Shown: positions 36,869-48,831 of the stretch, in pieces
How positions within the stretch are numbered: the first letter of the stretch is position 1
Layout of the letters: every line of letters begins with the position of its first letter
NCBI RefSeq assembly: GCF_016019885.1
Contig: NZ_JAEANY010000003.1
Location: 186,001-250,000 of the forward strand
DNA: 64,000 nucleotides
Reading direction: 5' to 3'
From: Aurantiacibacter sediminis
GTDB lineage: Bacteria > Pseudomonadota > Alphaproteobacteria > Sphingomonadales > Sphingomonadaceae
Notes under the pieces: model-generated
Told to the model about the DNA's origin: nothing
The model's database searches: none
The model's input: the letters and a program-made list of their open reading frames with translations, nothing else
Translations under genes and position numbers: made by a program

Positions 36869-37930
36869 ATGTCAGAGAAGTCGCAACGTGTCGCGCGCGC
36901 GGAGAATGCTGCTGAGCATCTTCCTGCGGGTATATCCGCCCGTACGATGCAGGATCTGCCTGTATCACTGGTGATTGCCGATGCGCAGCTGGATGATCAG
37001 CCGCTGATTTACGTCAACAGCGCGTTTGAGCGGATGACGGGCTTCAACCGTGATGCAATCATCGGCAGGAACTGTCGTTTTCTTCAGGGTGAAGACACCG
37101 ATCCTGAAACGCGTGCGGAAATCCGCCAGGCCCTCGATGACGGCCAGGAAATCACCACAGACATTGTCAATTACCGTTCGGATGGTGAGAAATTCATCAA
37201 TCGGCTGATGATCGTTCCGCTCAATGACGATGATGGCAATGTAACCCACTTCCTTGGCATTCAGACGGTCTGCCCTGAAGATAGCAGCGCCACCGCCCGC
37301 GCGGCAAAACTCGATGAGTCATTGCGCGAAGTGCAGCACCGGGTGAAGAACCATCTCGCAATGCTGCTGGCGCTCATCCGCATGGAAGCAAAGCAAACCC
37401 GCGATGCCAAATCGGCGTTGGAAGTGCTCGCGAATCGGGTCGAAGCGCTCAACTTACTGTATGACGAATTCACCCGCACCGGGAAGTTTGAAGGCGGTAC
37501 GATAGCCCTTGGCGCTTACATTTCGCGCGTATGCAGCGCGCTCAATATGCTCGATGGCAAAAGCGAAGTTCGCCTCAACATGCAGACCGACCGGCTCGAT
37601 GCATCGCTGGACGCGTCTTCTCAGGTGGGCTTGCTGGTTTCCGAATTGCTGACCAATGCGCTGCAACACGCCTTTGATGAGCAAGATCGCGGCATTGTGG
37701 AAGTGCGATTGTGGCAATCGGACGAAAAGACAGTGTGTCTTGTCGTCAGCGATGATGGTGCCGGCCTGCCGGAAGGCTCATCGTGGCCGAAGGAGGGCAA
37801 TTTGGGCGCGCGGATCGTGCGCGATCTTGCCTCGCGCCTGAATGCCGAAATCGCTGTGACAACCAGCGGCGATGGCACGAGCGTGACCCTGAGCATTCCT
37901 GCACGCGCGATTGAGCCAAGAGGAGCTTAG
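36869..37930 (+). CDS. Blue-light-sensing LOV histidine kinase
   Basis: 353 residues, soluble. The LOV domain has GRNCRFLQG with the photoreactive Cys69 and the FMN-binding pattern through GIQTVCPEDS. The H-box EVQHRVKNHLAML holds the phospho-His near 157, of the HWE/HisKA_2 class. Then ATP-binding domain with N-box ELLTNALQHAF (Asn263) and DDGAG at 295-299. No transmembrane segment. Size and order match EL346 of Erythrobacter litoralis HTCC2594 (346 residues). GAGGGATC lies before the ATG. No response-regulator gene is adjacent. Confidence 0.9.
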   Translation: MSEKSQRVARAENAAEHLPAGISARTMQDLPVSLVIADAQLDDQPLIYVNSAFERMTGFNRDAIIGRNCRFLQGEDTDPETRAEIRQALDDGQEITTDIVNYRSDGEKFINRLMIVPLNDDDGNVTHFLGIQTVCPEDSSATARAAKLDESLREVQHRVKNHLAMLLALIRMEAKQTRDAKSALEVLANRVEALNLLYDEFTRTGKFEGGTIALGAYISRVCSALNMLDGKSEVRLNMQTDRLDASLDASSQVGLLVSELLTNALQHAFDEQDRGIVEVRLWQSDEKTVCLVVSDDGAGLPEGSSWPKEGNLGARIVRDLASRLNAEIAVTTSGDGTSVTLSIPARAIEPRGA

Positions 37931-37984
37931 GCCTGACGCACCAACTGCGGGAAGTTTCAAAAGAAATCACATTCGCGCTTCCGC

Positions 37985-38006
37985 CATATAACAATTTCGT
38001 TATATG
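37985..38006. promoter_or_regulatory. ArsR-type operator candidate upstream of the metF operon
   Basis: CATATAAC-AATTTC-GTTATATG: a perfect 8-bp inverted repeat with a 6-base spacer, in the form ArsR/SmtB regulators use. Its last three bases are the ATG at 38004, so that ATG is unlikely to be used and the site could block transcription of its own operon. Confidence 0.75.
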
Positions 38007-38984
38007 CTTATGTCCATGCAGATCGAGCCTGCCCTTCGTGCGCTTTCGGACAGCTCGCGCCTGCGCGTGATGCGGTTGGTTGCGCAGATGGAACTGGCAG
38101 TCGGTGAAATCGCGCAGGTGCTCGGCCAGAGCCAGCCGCGCGTTTCTCAGCATGTGGCGCGGCTGGTGGATGCCGGATTGGTGGAGCGGCGCAAGGAAGG
38201 TAATTCGGTCTTCCTGCGCGAAGCTGCGCCCTGCCCGATCAGCGATGCTGTGAACCGGTTACTCGCCACCGCCGAACGCGAGGATGCGGAATTTGCCGAG
38301 CAGTCGAAATCGGATCGCAACCGCCTCGCCACCATTCGCGATGCACGGGAGAAGGAGGCGGACCGCTACTTCGCTCGCCATGCCGATGAGTGGGACACTT
38401 TGCGCGAAATCCACGGGCCGGAGAAGGCGAGCGAGGAGGCCCTGCTTGCCGCCCTCGCCGAGGCTTCGATCGGGCATCTGCTCGATATCGGCACCGGCAC
38501 GGGGCGCATAACCGAACTGCTGGCCCCCCATGCGAGCCATATCGTCGCGCTCGACAAAAGCCTCGACATGCTGCGCGTCGCCCGCGCCCGCCTGCAGGCT
38601 ATCGCGCCGGACAAGGTGGAGCTGGCGCAAGGCGATTTCACAAACCTGCCTTTCTCTGCTTCCAGCTTCGATACCGTGTTGCTGCACCAGGTTCTGCATT
38701 TTGCCCATGATCCCGCGCTTGCGCTGAAAGAGGCTGCGCGCGTCACGCGCCCCGGTGGCCGCATCGCCGTGGTCGATCTGGCGCGCCACGAGCTCGATGA
38801 ACTGCGCACCCGCCACGCTCATGCCCGCCTTGGCTTTGCCGATGCCACCATGGCCAAATTGCTGGCCGAAGCCGGTTTCGATCCGGCCGACCCGGTCGAA
38901 GTGCCGGGCCGCGAACTGACTGTCAAAATCTGGTCCGCGACCCGTATCGCGCACCCCGCCCCCAAAGAAAGAGAGATCGCCTGA
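38004..38984 (+). CDS. ArsR-family regulator fused to a SAM-dependent methyltransferase
   Basis: About 320 residues, two domains. Residues about 1-90: ArsR winged helix (RALSDSSRLRVMRLVAQM, then LGQSQPRVSQHVARLVDAGL). Residues about 150-290: methyltransferase fold (LLDIGTGTGRITELL; ALDKSLDMLRVARARL; SSFDTVLLHQVLHF). The methyltransferase domain binds SAM, so the protein could sense SAM. The start is given as 38004; ATGs at 38010 and 38016 are more likely, as 38004 lies inside the operator. Its stop overlaps the metF ATG (TGATG). Confidence 0.85.
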   Translation: MLMSMQIEPALRALSDSSRLRVMRLVAQMELAVGEIAQVLGQSQPRVSQHVARLVDAGLVERRKEGNSVFLREAAPCPISDAVNRLLATAEREDAEFAEQSKSDRNRLATIRDAREKEADRYFARHADEWDTLREIHGPEKASEEALLAALAEASIGHLLDIGTGTGRITELLAPHASHIVALDKSLDMLRVARARLQAIAPDKVELAQGDFTNLPFSASSFDTVLLHQVLHFAHDPALALKEAARVTRPGGRIAVVDLARHELDELRTRHAHARLGFADATMAKLLAEAGFDPADPVEVPGRELTVKIWSATRIAHPAPKEREIA

Positions 38985-39946
38985 TGAGCGCCGCCCCTCC
39001 TATCGCGCCGTTTCCCGGTGCTGCCACGCTGGACGAAGCCCGCGAAAAGCGCCGCTCACGCGAGACGCCGCTATTCTCCGGCTTGCCGGGCGATATCGAC
39101 GTGAGTTTCGAATTCTTCCCGCCCAAGACGGAGAAGATGGAAGAGAAATTGTGGGATGCGGTGCAGGAACTTGCCCCGCTCGCCCCGGAGTTCGTTTCCG
39201 TTACCTATGGCGCAGGCGGCTCCACGCGAGAACGCACGCATAACACTGTCGCGCGCATCATCAGAGAAACGGGCATTCCCGCCGCCGCGCACCTGACCTG
39301 TGTCGATGCGAGTAAGGCCGAAACGCAGAAAATCGCCGAAGCATATTGGGAAGCAGGCGTGCGCCATATCGTCGCCCTGCGCGGCGATGCGGGCGAGCCG
39401 GGTGCGCCTTTCGTGCCGCATCCCGATGGCTATACCAATGCAGCAGAGCTGGTAAGCGGCCTCAAGGAAGTCGCCGATTTCGAGATTTCAGTCGCCGCCT
39501 ATCCCGAAACGCATCCCGATGCCGACTGCCCGCAGGCCGACCTCGACAATCTGAAGCGCAAGATCGATGCAGGCGCATCGCGCGGGATCACCCAGTTCTT
39601 CTTCTCGGCGGAGAAATTCTTCGACTTCTCCGACAATTGCAAAGCCAATGGGATCGACGCACCAATGGTGCCGGGCATCCTTCCGGTGACAAATGTCGCG
39701 CAGGCGCGCAAGTTCGCTGGCCAATGCGGTGCAGTGATCCCGGACTGGATGGACGGACTGTTTGAAGGGCTCGATGAACGCCCCGCCTCGCGCCAGCTTG
39801 TCGCGGCCACGGTCGCCGCCGAGCTTTGCCGCCGCCTCTATGCAGGAGGTGTGCGTCAGTTCCACTTCTACACATTGAACCGTGCCGACCTTGCCTATGC
39901 CATTTGCCATATGCTCGGTCGCCGTCCGGTGGAGGTCTCAGCATGA
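38984..39946 (+). CDS. metF: Methylenetetrahydrofolate reductase
   Basis: 320 residues. Reduces 5,10-methylene-THF to 5-methyl-THF using FAD, feeding methionine synthase. Seen: the conserved FEFFPPKT start, SVTYGAGGST, HIVALRGD, the YPETHP region, and TQFFFSAEKFFDF. It overlaps the upstream regulator and the downstream metH1 (ATGA), so the four genes are read as one coupled operon. Confidence 0.96.
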   Translation: MSAAPPIAPFPGAATLDEAREKRRSRETPLFSGLPGDIDVSFEFFPPKTEKMEEKLWDAVQELAPLAPEFVSVTYGAGGSTRERTHNTVARIIRETGIPAAAHLTCVDASKAETQKIAEAYWEAGVRHIVALRGDAGEPGAPFVPHPDGYTNAAELVSGLKEVADFEISVAAYPETHPDADCPQADLDNLKRKIDAGASRGITQFFFSAEKFFDFSDNCKANGIDAPMVPGILPVTNVAQARKFAGQCGAVIPDWMDGLFEGLDERPASRQLVAATVAAELCRRLYAGGVRQFHFYTLNRADLAYAICHMLGRRPVEVSA

Positions 39947-40989
39947 ACGCCCGCGAACAGCTTAATGCGGAAGCCGCCAAGCGCATCCTTATTTTCGACG
40001 GGGCGTTCGGCACGCAGATCCAAGAGCGCAAGCTGTCGGAAGAGGATTACGCGGGCGACCTTGGCCTGAAAGCTGACCAGAAGGGCAATAACGACATCCT
40101 CGCCCTCACCCGCCCCGATGTGATCGCCGATATAACCCACGCCTATCTGGAAGCGGGATCGGATGTGGTTTCGACCAACACCTTCTCCGCCAACACGATC
40201 AGCCAGGCCGATTACGCGGCAGAGGCGCTGGTGCGTGATATCAATATCGCCTCCGCCCGCATCGCCCGCGAATGTGCAGACGAATATGCCGCAAAGGACG
40301 GCCGTCCGCGCTTCGTCGCAGGGGCCATCGGGCCGACCAACAAGACCCTTTCGCTCAGCCCCGATGTCGAGGACCCGGGCTACCGCGAAATCGACTTCGA
40401 TTACCTGACCTCGGTTTATCTCGACCAGGCAGAGGCGCTGGTTGAAGGCGGGGTCGATTTCATCCTTATCGAGACGATTTTCGACACGCTCAACGCCAAG
40501 GCCGGGATTATGGCGGTGAAGCAATTGTCCGAAAAGCTGGGCCGGGATGTGCCGATCATGCTGTCGATGACGCTCACCGACCTGTCGGGCCGCAATTTGT
40601 CCGGCCACACGGTCGAGGCGTTCTGGAACGCAGTGCGCCATGCCAACCCTGTCACTATCGGCCTCAATTGCAGCTTCGGCGCAGATCAGCTGCGTCCGCA
40701 TGTGCAGGTGCTGTCCGACATCGCCGATACGCTGTTGCTCGCCTATCCGAACGCGGGCCTGCCGAACGAGCTCGGCGAATATGACGAGCTGCCGGAGACC
40801 ACCGCGAAACTCACCGGCATCTGGGCCGACAATGGCCGCGTGAACATCCTCGGCGGCTGCTGCGGCTCCACCCCCGATCACATCGCCGCGATGGCCAAGC
40901 GCGTCGAGGGGGTTGCCCCGCGCAAAGTGCCCGAACGCGACACCAAGATGCGGCTGGCAGGGCTCGAGCCCTTCGTCGTCGCCGCCTGA
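39943..40989 (+). CDS. Methionine synthase, homocysteine-binding half (MetH1)
   Basis: 348 residues. Holds the homocysteine and zinc site of B12-dependent methionine synthase: [10 protein letters not shown] start, zinc Cys in [11 protein letters not shown] and [10 protein letters not shown]. In E. coli this is the first domain of a single 1227-residue MetH; here it is a separate protein. ATG overlaps the metF stop; MetH2 starts 14 nt later. Confidence 0.93.
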   Translation: MNAREQLNAEAAKRILIFDGAFGTQIQERKLSEEDYAGDLGLKADQKGNNDILALTRPDVIADITHAYLEAGSDVVSTNTFSANTISQADYAAEALVRDINIASARIARECADEYAAKDGRPRFVAGAIGPTNKTLSLSPDVEDPGYREIDFDYLTSVYLDQAEALVEGGVDFILIETIFDTLNAKAGIMAVKQLSEKLGRDVPIMLSMTLTDLSGRNLSGHTVEAFWNAVRHANPVTIGLNCSFGADQLRPHVQVLSDIADTLLLAYPNAGLPNELGEYDELPETTAKLTGIWADNGRVNILGGCCGSTPDHIAAMAKRVEGVAPRKVPERDTKMRLAGLEPFVVAA

Positions 40990-41003
40990 TCTACGGACAC
41001 ACA

Positions 41004-43619
<2,616 letters not shown>

Positions 43620-43703
43620 GGCAAAGGGCCACTTGCAACGCCGCAAAGGTCACAATAAGCTCGCGAATCTTACCACCAGACAGCTAACGGGACGGGCACT
43701 GGA

Positions 43704-45338
43704 ATGTTCAAACGTATTTTTGGCGGGTTTACCGCTGTATTATTGGCGCTGGGTCTGACGGCCCAGACAGCCGCCGCACGCGATTGGTATCGTGCTGAAA
43801 GCGCGCACTTTATCCTTTATTCAGAGGACTCCGAAGAAGCGACAATTGATTACGTGCAGGATTTGGAGCGCCTCGATGAGGTTCTTCGCCTGATGACCGG
43901 CGTGGGCGCCGATGATGGCAGCCTGCCGCCTTCCACGAAGGTAACGGTGTTCCGTTACGGCCAGACGCGCGACATGGCGGCGCTGGCAGTCGGCAATCGC
44001 AATGCCGGTATCGGCGGGTTCTTCATTCCGCGTGCCACCGGTGCCGTGGCTTTTGTGCCGCGTCAGCGCAATGCGCGGACAGGCCGAAGCCGCCAGCGCG
44101 ACTTCGACACGGCGATGCAGCTTGAGCCGAAGGCTGTGCTGTTCCACGAATATGTGCACTATTTCATGTTCCAGCATGCCGATGCGCCATATCCGCTTTG
44201 GTACAGTGAAGGCTTTGCCGAGCTTTTCTCGAACCTGCAGTTCGAAGAAGATTATTTCATTATCGGCGAAGTTCCGACTTGGCGCAGCGCTTCGCTTGCG
44301 ACCATTCCGTTGGATCTGGAAGCAACTTTCGATCCGCCTGCACAACGTGATCGCTACACCACAGGCCGCACCTATGCGCATGGCTGGCTGATCGCGAGCC
44401 ACCTCAATCTAAACCCTGAACGTCGGGGCCAGATGACGGGCTACATGCAGGCGATCGCAGAGGGTCGCCCAATCATGGAAGCGGCGGAAATTGCATTCGG
44501 CGATCTCGATGTTCTCTATGACGAGCTTGAAGAATTCCGCACCGGTCGCGCGCGCACCCTCCGTGTGCCTTATGCTGTCCAGGCTGAGCCGGAAGTCGAA
44601 ATTCGCCAGCTCAACGACGACGAAGAAGCGCGGATGGAACTGATGATCCGTTCCAAGCGCGGTGTCGACGAAGACGAGGCTGAGCGCCTTGTCGGCGTGG
44701 CACGTAATCTCGTTGCCGAATATCCCAACAGCACAGCCGTTCTGCTGGCTGCACTGGAAGCCGAATTCGATGCGCGCAACTATGACGAGGCCGAGAGCCT
44801 TGCGCAGCGCGTTCTCGAAATCGACTCCGAAAATACCACGGCGGCTTACTATTACGCTGACGTCGCACTGCGCCGGTCTTTCGAAGATCCGACGCAATAC
44901 GAAGTCGCGCGTGATCGTTTCGTCGATGCTAACCTGATGGAGAACGACCATCCCTATCCGCTTTACGGTTACTATCTCAGCTACCTGCTCGATCCGAGCG
45001 TGGATGAAGTGCCGGAGGGCGCAAAGGCCGCGCTGGAAACATCCTTCGCCTACGCCGCTTTCGATGGCGGTGTGCGCCGGGCGTTGGTCCACATGCTGCT
45101 TCTCGAACAGCGCGATGATGCCGCGCGCGTCGTGGGTGCGGAATACATCACCGGCAATGGCATTGGTCCCTGCGTCTACCGCCATTATTTCGAGCAGTAC
45201 GAGAATGGCGATCGTGAAAAGCTTCTCGAAGAAATCCGTCCGGACCACCCGGGCGAGTATCTCGACGAAGATGCGCGTGAAGCGCAGCGCGACGAATTCC
45301 GCGAAGAAGCTGAAGCTCTGGGCTGCGAAGTCGACTAA
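43704..45338 (+). CDS. Secreted HEXXH metallopeptidase-like protein with helical repeat C-terminus
   Basis: 544 residues. Signal peptide (LLALGLTAQTAAARD). The zinc motif HEYVH (His148, Glu149, His152) is followed by a likely third ligand Glu169 in WYSEGFAELF, the spacing of gluzincins. Two further stretches (residues about 320-480) carry helical TPR-like repeats (LLAALEAEFDARNYDEAESLAQRVLE). The DUF1570 group is similar. A Cys pair near the end may form a disulfide. Alone between metH and the photolyase gene; a terminator follows. Confidence 0.75.
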   Translation: MFKRIFGGFTAVLLALGLTAQTAAARDWYRAESAHFILYSEDSEEATIDYVQDLERLDEVLRLMTGVGADDGSLPPSTKVTVFRYGQTRDMAALAVGNRNAGIGGFFIPRATGAVAFVPRQRNARTGRSRQRDFDTAMQLEPKAVLFHEYVHYFMFQHADAPYPLWYSEGFAELFSNLQFEEDYFIIGEVPTWRSASLATIPLDLEATFDPPAQRDRYTTGRTYAHGWLIASHLNLNPERRGQMTGYMQAIAEGRPIMEAAEIAFGDLDVLYDELEEFRTGRARTLRVPYAVQAEPEVEIRQLNDDEEARMELMIRSKRGVDEDEAERLVGVARNLVAEYPNSTAVLLAALEAEFDARNYDEAESLAQRVLEIDSENTTAAYYYADVALRRSFEDPTQYEVARDRFVDANLMENDHPYPLYGYYLSYLLDPSVDEVPEGAKAALETSFAYAAFDGGVRRALVHMLLLEQRDDAARVVGAEYITGNGIGPCVYRHYFEQYENGDREKLLEEIRPDHPGEYLDEDAREAQRDEFREEAEALGCEVD

Positions 45339-45368
45339 GCGACAGACAGCAGTCTAAGCCTATCGAAT

Positions 45369-45416
45369 GCGGGCGGCTCGTGGTTCTCAGGAACCGCAGG
45401 CCGCCCGCAGTCATTT
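45369..45416 (+). terminator. Terminator after the HEXXH protein gene
   Basis: Outer stem GCGGGCGGC (45369-45377) with GCCGCCCGC (45400-45408), inner GGTTC/GAACC arm with TCAG loop (45382-45395), then TCATTTT. Confidence 0.8.
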
Positions 45417-45423
45417 TGGGCCT

Positions 45424-46998
45424 ATGGCAAATGACAATTCCGGCCCCGTGCTCGTCCCCGTCCTGGGAGACCAGCTGACTCGCAATCTCGCTTCGATCAG
45501 GGGCCGCACGAAAGACGATACCGTCATCCTGATGATGGAAGTCTGGGACGAGGCGACTTACGTCAAACACCACAAGCAAAAGATCGCCCTGATCTTTTCC
45601 GCCATGCGCCATTTCGCAGCCGAGCTGGAGGATGCCGGGTGGCAAGTCGACTACGTCAAGCTGACGGATGACGACAATGCCGGCAGCTTCACCGGCGAAG
45701 TCGCGCGCGCGGTGGAGCGGCATTCGCCCCGCGCCATCCATGTTGTCGAGGCTGGCGAATGGCGTGTGCAGCAGGCTATAGAGGAATGGCCCGATAAATT
45801 CGATTGCGAAGTCGAGATTCTGCCGGACGATCGCTACATCTGCGCACTGTCCGATTTCAACGAATGGGCCGATGATCGCGACACGCTGCGGATGGAGAAT
45901 TTCTACCGCGAGATGCGCAAGCGCACCGGCATCCTGATGACCGAGGACGGCAAGCCGAAGGGCGGCGACTGGAATTACGACGAGGACAATCGCGCATCGC
46001 CCAAGGAGGAGATGGATCCACCCGATCGCCCGCTATTCGAACCGGACGAGATCACGCAGGAATGCATCGCTCTGGTCGAGGAGGAATTCGGCGACCATTT
46101 CGGCGACCTGGAGAAGTTCGGCTGGCCGGTGACGCGTGATGAGGCGGAGAAAGCCGCTGACGCTTTTTTCAAGGAGCGGATCGAGAAGTTCGGCAAATAT
46201 CAGGACGCGATGGTTTACGGTCAGGATGACCTTTACCACTCCATGCTCTCGACCAGCATCAATCTCGGCCTGCTCGACCCGCTCGAACTCTGTGAGCGGG
46301 CGGAGAAATGCTATGAAGATGGCACAGCACCGATCAATTCGGTCGAAGGGTTCATCCGGCAGCTGATCGGCTGGCGTGAATATGTGCGCGGCTTCTACTG
46401 GCGTTTCATGCCGGGGCTGGAAAGCGACAACAAGCTGAATGCGCAGCGCGGCCTGCCCGAATTTTTCTGGACCGGCGACACCGATATGCGCTGCCTTTCG
46501 GACTCAATCCGCTCGACCAAGGAAAACGCCCATGCGCATCACATCCAGCGTCTGATGGTGTTGGGCAATTTCTGCCTGCTCGCCGGCATCAACCCGCGCG
46601 AAGTGCAGGACTGGTATCTGGTGGTCTACGCCGATGCGTATCAATGGGTCGAGCTGCCCAATGTCGCGGCGATGATCCTCTACGCCGATGGTGGCAAGCT
46701 GGCGTCCAAGCCTTATTCGGCCTCCGGCAATTACATCAACAAGATGAGCAATTACTGCAAAGACTGCAAATACTCGGTTAGCAAGAAGACCGAGGAGAAT
46801 GCGTGTCCTTTTAACTCGCTCTATTGGTATTTCATGGATCGCCACCGCGACCGCTTCGGCAGCAATCCGCGCATCGGCCGCGTCTATTCCAATTGGGACC
46901 GGATGGATGACGAGAAAAAGCAGGCCTATCTCGACCGCGCCGAAAGCTTCCTCGACACGTTGACGCCCGCAGACAGCAGCTGGGCGCGAGCTGACTAG
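45424..46998 (+). CDS. (6-4) photolyase of the iron-sulfur PhrB/CryB type
   Basis: 524 residues. Repairs UV (6-4) photoproducts with light, using FAD. Four Cys (357, 445, 448, 461) sit at a constant offset of seven from the [4Fe-4S] ligands of Agrobacterium PhrB (350, 438, 441, 454). The His-His pair of the active site is in AHHIQR near 372-373. ATG at 45424; the frame is open to 45367 but the terminator hairpin lies there. It converges with the SulP gene, 11 nt between stops. Confidence 0.93.
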   Translation: MANDNSGPVLVPVLGDQLTRNLASIRGRTKDDTVILMMEVWDEATYVKHHKQKIALIFSAMRHFAAELEDAGWQVDYVKLTDDDNAGSFTGEVARAVERHSPRAIHVVEAGEWRVQQAIEEWPDKFDCEVEILPDDRYICALSDFNEWADDRDTLRMENFYREMRKRTGILMTEDGKPKGGDWNYDEDNRASPKEEMDPPDRPLFEPDEITQECIALVEEEFGDHFGDLEKFGWPVTRDEAEKAADAFFKERIEKFGKYQDAMVYGQDDLYHSMLSTSINLGLLDPLELCERAEKCYEDGTAPINSVEGFIRQLIGWREYVRGFYWRFMPGLESDNKLNAQRGLPEFFWTGDTDMRCLSDSIRSTKENAHAHHIQRLMVLGNFCLLAGINPREVQDWYLVVYADAYQWVELPNVAAMILYADGGKLASKPYSASGNYINKMSNYCKDCKYSVSKKTEENACPFNSLYWYFMDRHRDRFGSNPRIGRVYSNWDRMDDEKKQAYLDRAESFLDTLTPADSSWARAD

Positions 46999-47009
46999 CG
47001 CCTGACCTA

Positions 47010-48707
47010 TTACCTCTCCTCAGAGTCACCCTGACCGACAGAGCAATGATCCATCGCTTGGCCCACGGTACGGTGAAATCCGATTATGCTGGTGTCGATC
47101 GACTGCAGGCTCTGTTCAACCGGCGCATGCAGGGCGGCAAAATGCAGGTTTATGCCTTGGAGGTTAAGCCGTGTGCAAAGCCGCCGCAGCATGGCCGCAC
47201 CGCTGGCATCGATGGCATTGACCGAGCGCATGTCGAGCACGAGGCAATTGATATCGTCATGCCTGCTGACCCGCTCCATGATCTGTTCCTCGGCGAATGC
47301 AGCGTTGGCGAAAAATAGCGAGCGGTCGATGCGCACGACAAGGACGGGTTCATCCAGCATCTTCACGTCTTTGCGCGACACTGAGCGGAAGGACTTGCCG
47401 CCATCGTCCGTCCCGATGCGCGTGACGCGCGGAAGCGATGAGAACCACAGGAAGTGCATGATGCTCACGCCTGCGCCCACCGCGAGGCCCAGCCGTACGC
47501 CGAGCATCAATGTAGCGATGAAGCAGACCGCGATGATGACACCTTCCAGCCGATCGTGCGACCAGACATTCTTGATATCGGCGAGCTTGATCAGGCCGAA
47601 GACCGCAGAGATCACGAGAGCTGCGAGCGCCGTCTTGGGCAGATAGACGAGTAGCGGCGCAAGAAAGAGCAAAACGGCGAGCACCACGAGCGATCCCACG
47701 ACCGACGCGACCCGCGACGCAGCGCCGCTTTCTTCCACCAATGCTGATCGGCTGAGGCTCGCACCCACGGCATAACCGCCGGTGAATGCTGCCGCGATAT
47801 TGCCCATGCCGAGCCCGACAGCTTCGCGGCTGGTGTCGAGATGGCTGCGATCCGTTCCGGCAAGCGATTTGGCGACAGCTGTCGCCGTGACGAATACGAT
47901 GATGGCGACGGCCGCGCTGCTCGGCAAAAGCGATATCCAGAGCGCCATGTCAATTGTGGGCACCGTGACCGATGGCAGCGCTGCATCCACGGGCTCGACC
48001 GTTTCGACACCCGATGCACCCGTCGCAAACAGCGCCGCTGCAACGATGACCAGAAGCGGAAGCGATTTGGCGACCGCCTGACGATATGGCGGGTGCAGGC
48101 CCATCTTCCACAAGGCGGGCGCAGCGAAGCGATTGAGGAGCAGTAGGACCAACACCGTAACTCCGCCGATTACCGCCGTGCGCGTCTGGATATTGGCTAT
48201 CTCACCCACCAAGGCGGAAAAGGCCGTGGGCAGGTCGCCCGCTCTCTCCACGTTCAGCCCCAAAAGCGTCGGCAATTGACTGAAGGCGATCAATATTGCG
48301 GCGGCGGCGGTGAAGCCAAGCAGAGCAGGCTCGCTGACGAAATTGACCAGGCGGCCAAGCCCGAGCGCGCCGATTACAACCAGCAAAATTCCCGCTTCCA
48401 CCGCGATAATCAGAGCTGTCTGCGCCGGATCACCGCCCGATACTGCGTCAGCCACAATCAGCGACACCAGCGCCACCGGCCCCATAGACACGTAATTACT
48501 CGTCCCGAAAACCATGTAGAGCACAGGCGGCACGAGCGCTGCGAACAGGCCGGTTTGCGGAGGCAGCCCAGCGAGCTGCGCATAGGCCATCGCCTGCGGC
48601 ACAAGCAGGATCGCAAGGATTAGCCCGGCAATGACATCCTTGACGGCCTTGTGGCCGCCATAGTGCTTGAGCCAGCCAAGCCGTGGTACCAGCGCACCAC
48701 CAATCAT
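47010..48707 (-). CDS. SulP-family inorganic anion transporter
   Basis: 565 residues. About 12 transmembrane helices (GLILAILLVPQAMAYAQLAGLPPQTGLFAALVP is the family entry motif region) and a C-terminal cytoplasmic STAS domain (residues about 440-545; CLVLDMRSVNAIDASGA). SulP proteins carry sulfate, bicarbonate or chloride; no substrate can be given. ATG at 48707. Confidence 0.9.
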   Translation of the reverse strand: MIGGALVPRLGWLKHYGGHKAVKDVIAGLILAILLVPQAMAYAQLAGLPPQTGLFAALVPPVLYMVFGTSNYVSMGPVALVSLIVADAVSGGDPAQTALIIAVEAGILLVVIGALGLGRLVNFVSEPALLGFTAAAAILIAFSQLPTLLGLNVERAGDLPTAFSALVGEIANIQTRTAVIGGVTVLVLLLLNRFAAPALWKMGLHPPYRQAVAKSLPLLVIVAAALFATGASGVETVEPVDAALPSVTVPTIDMALWISLLPSSAAVAIIVFVTATAVAKSLAGTDRSHLDTSREAVGLGMGNIAAAFTGGYAVGASLSRSALVEESGAASRVASVVGSLVVLAVLLFLAPLLVYLPKTALAALVISAVFGLIKLADIKNVWSHDRLEGVIIAVCFIATLMLGVRLGLAVGAGVSIMHFLWFSSLPRVTRIGTDDGGKSFRSVSRKDVKMLDEPVLVVRIDRSLFFANAAFAEEQIMERVSRHDDINCLVLDMRSVNAIDASGAAMLRRLCTRLNLQGINLHFAALHAPVEQSLQSIDTSIIGFHRTVGQAMDHCSVGQGDSEER

Positions 48708-48831
48708 CGCGATATCTTCTGCATTGCGCGGTACACCGTAGGGAAGCGGCGCAAATTGGCAAGAAATCAGGGCAATAGGTCTCTGGAGAAGAGTTACTGC
48801 GTGCGACGATTGCTACGCTTGCTCTCCTCTT

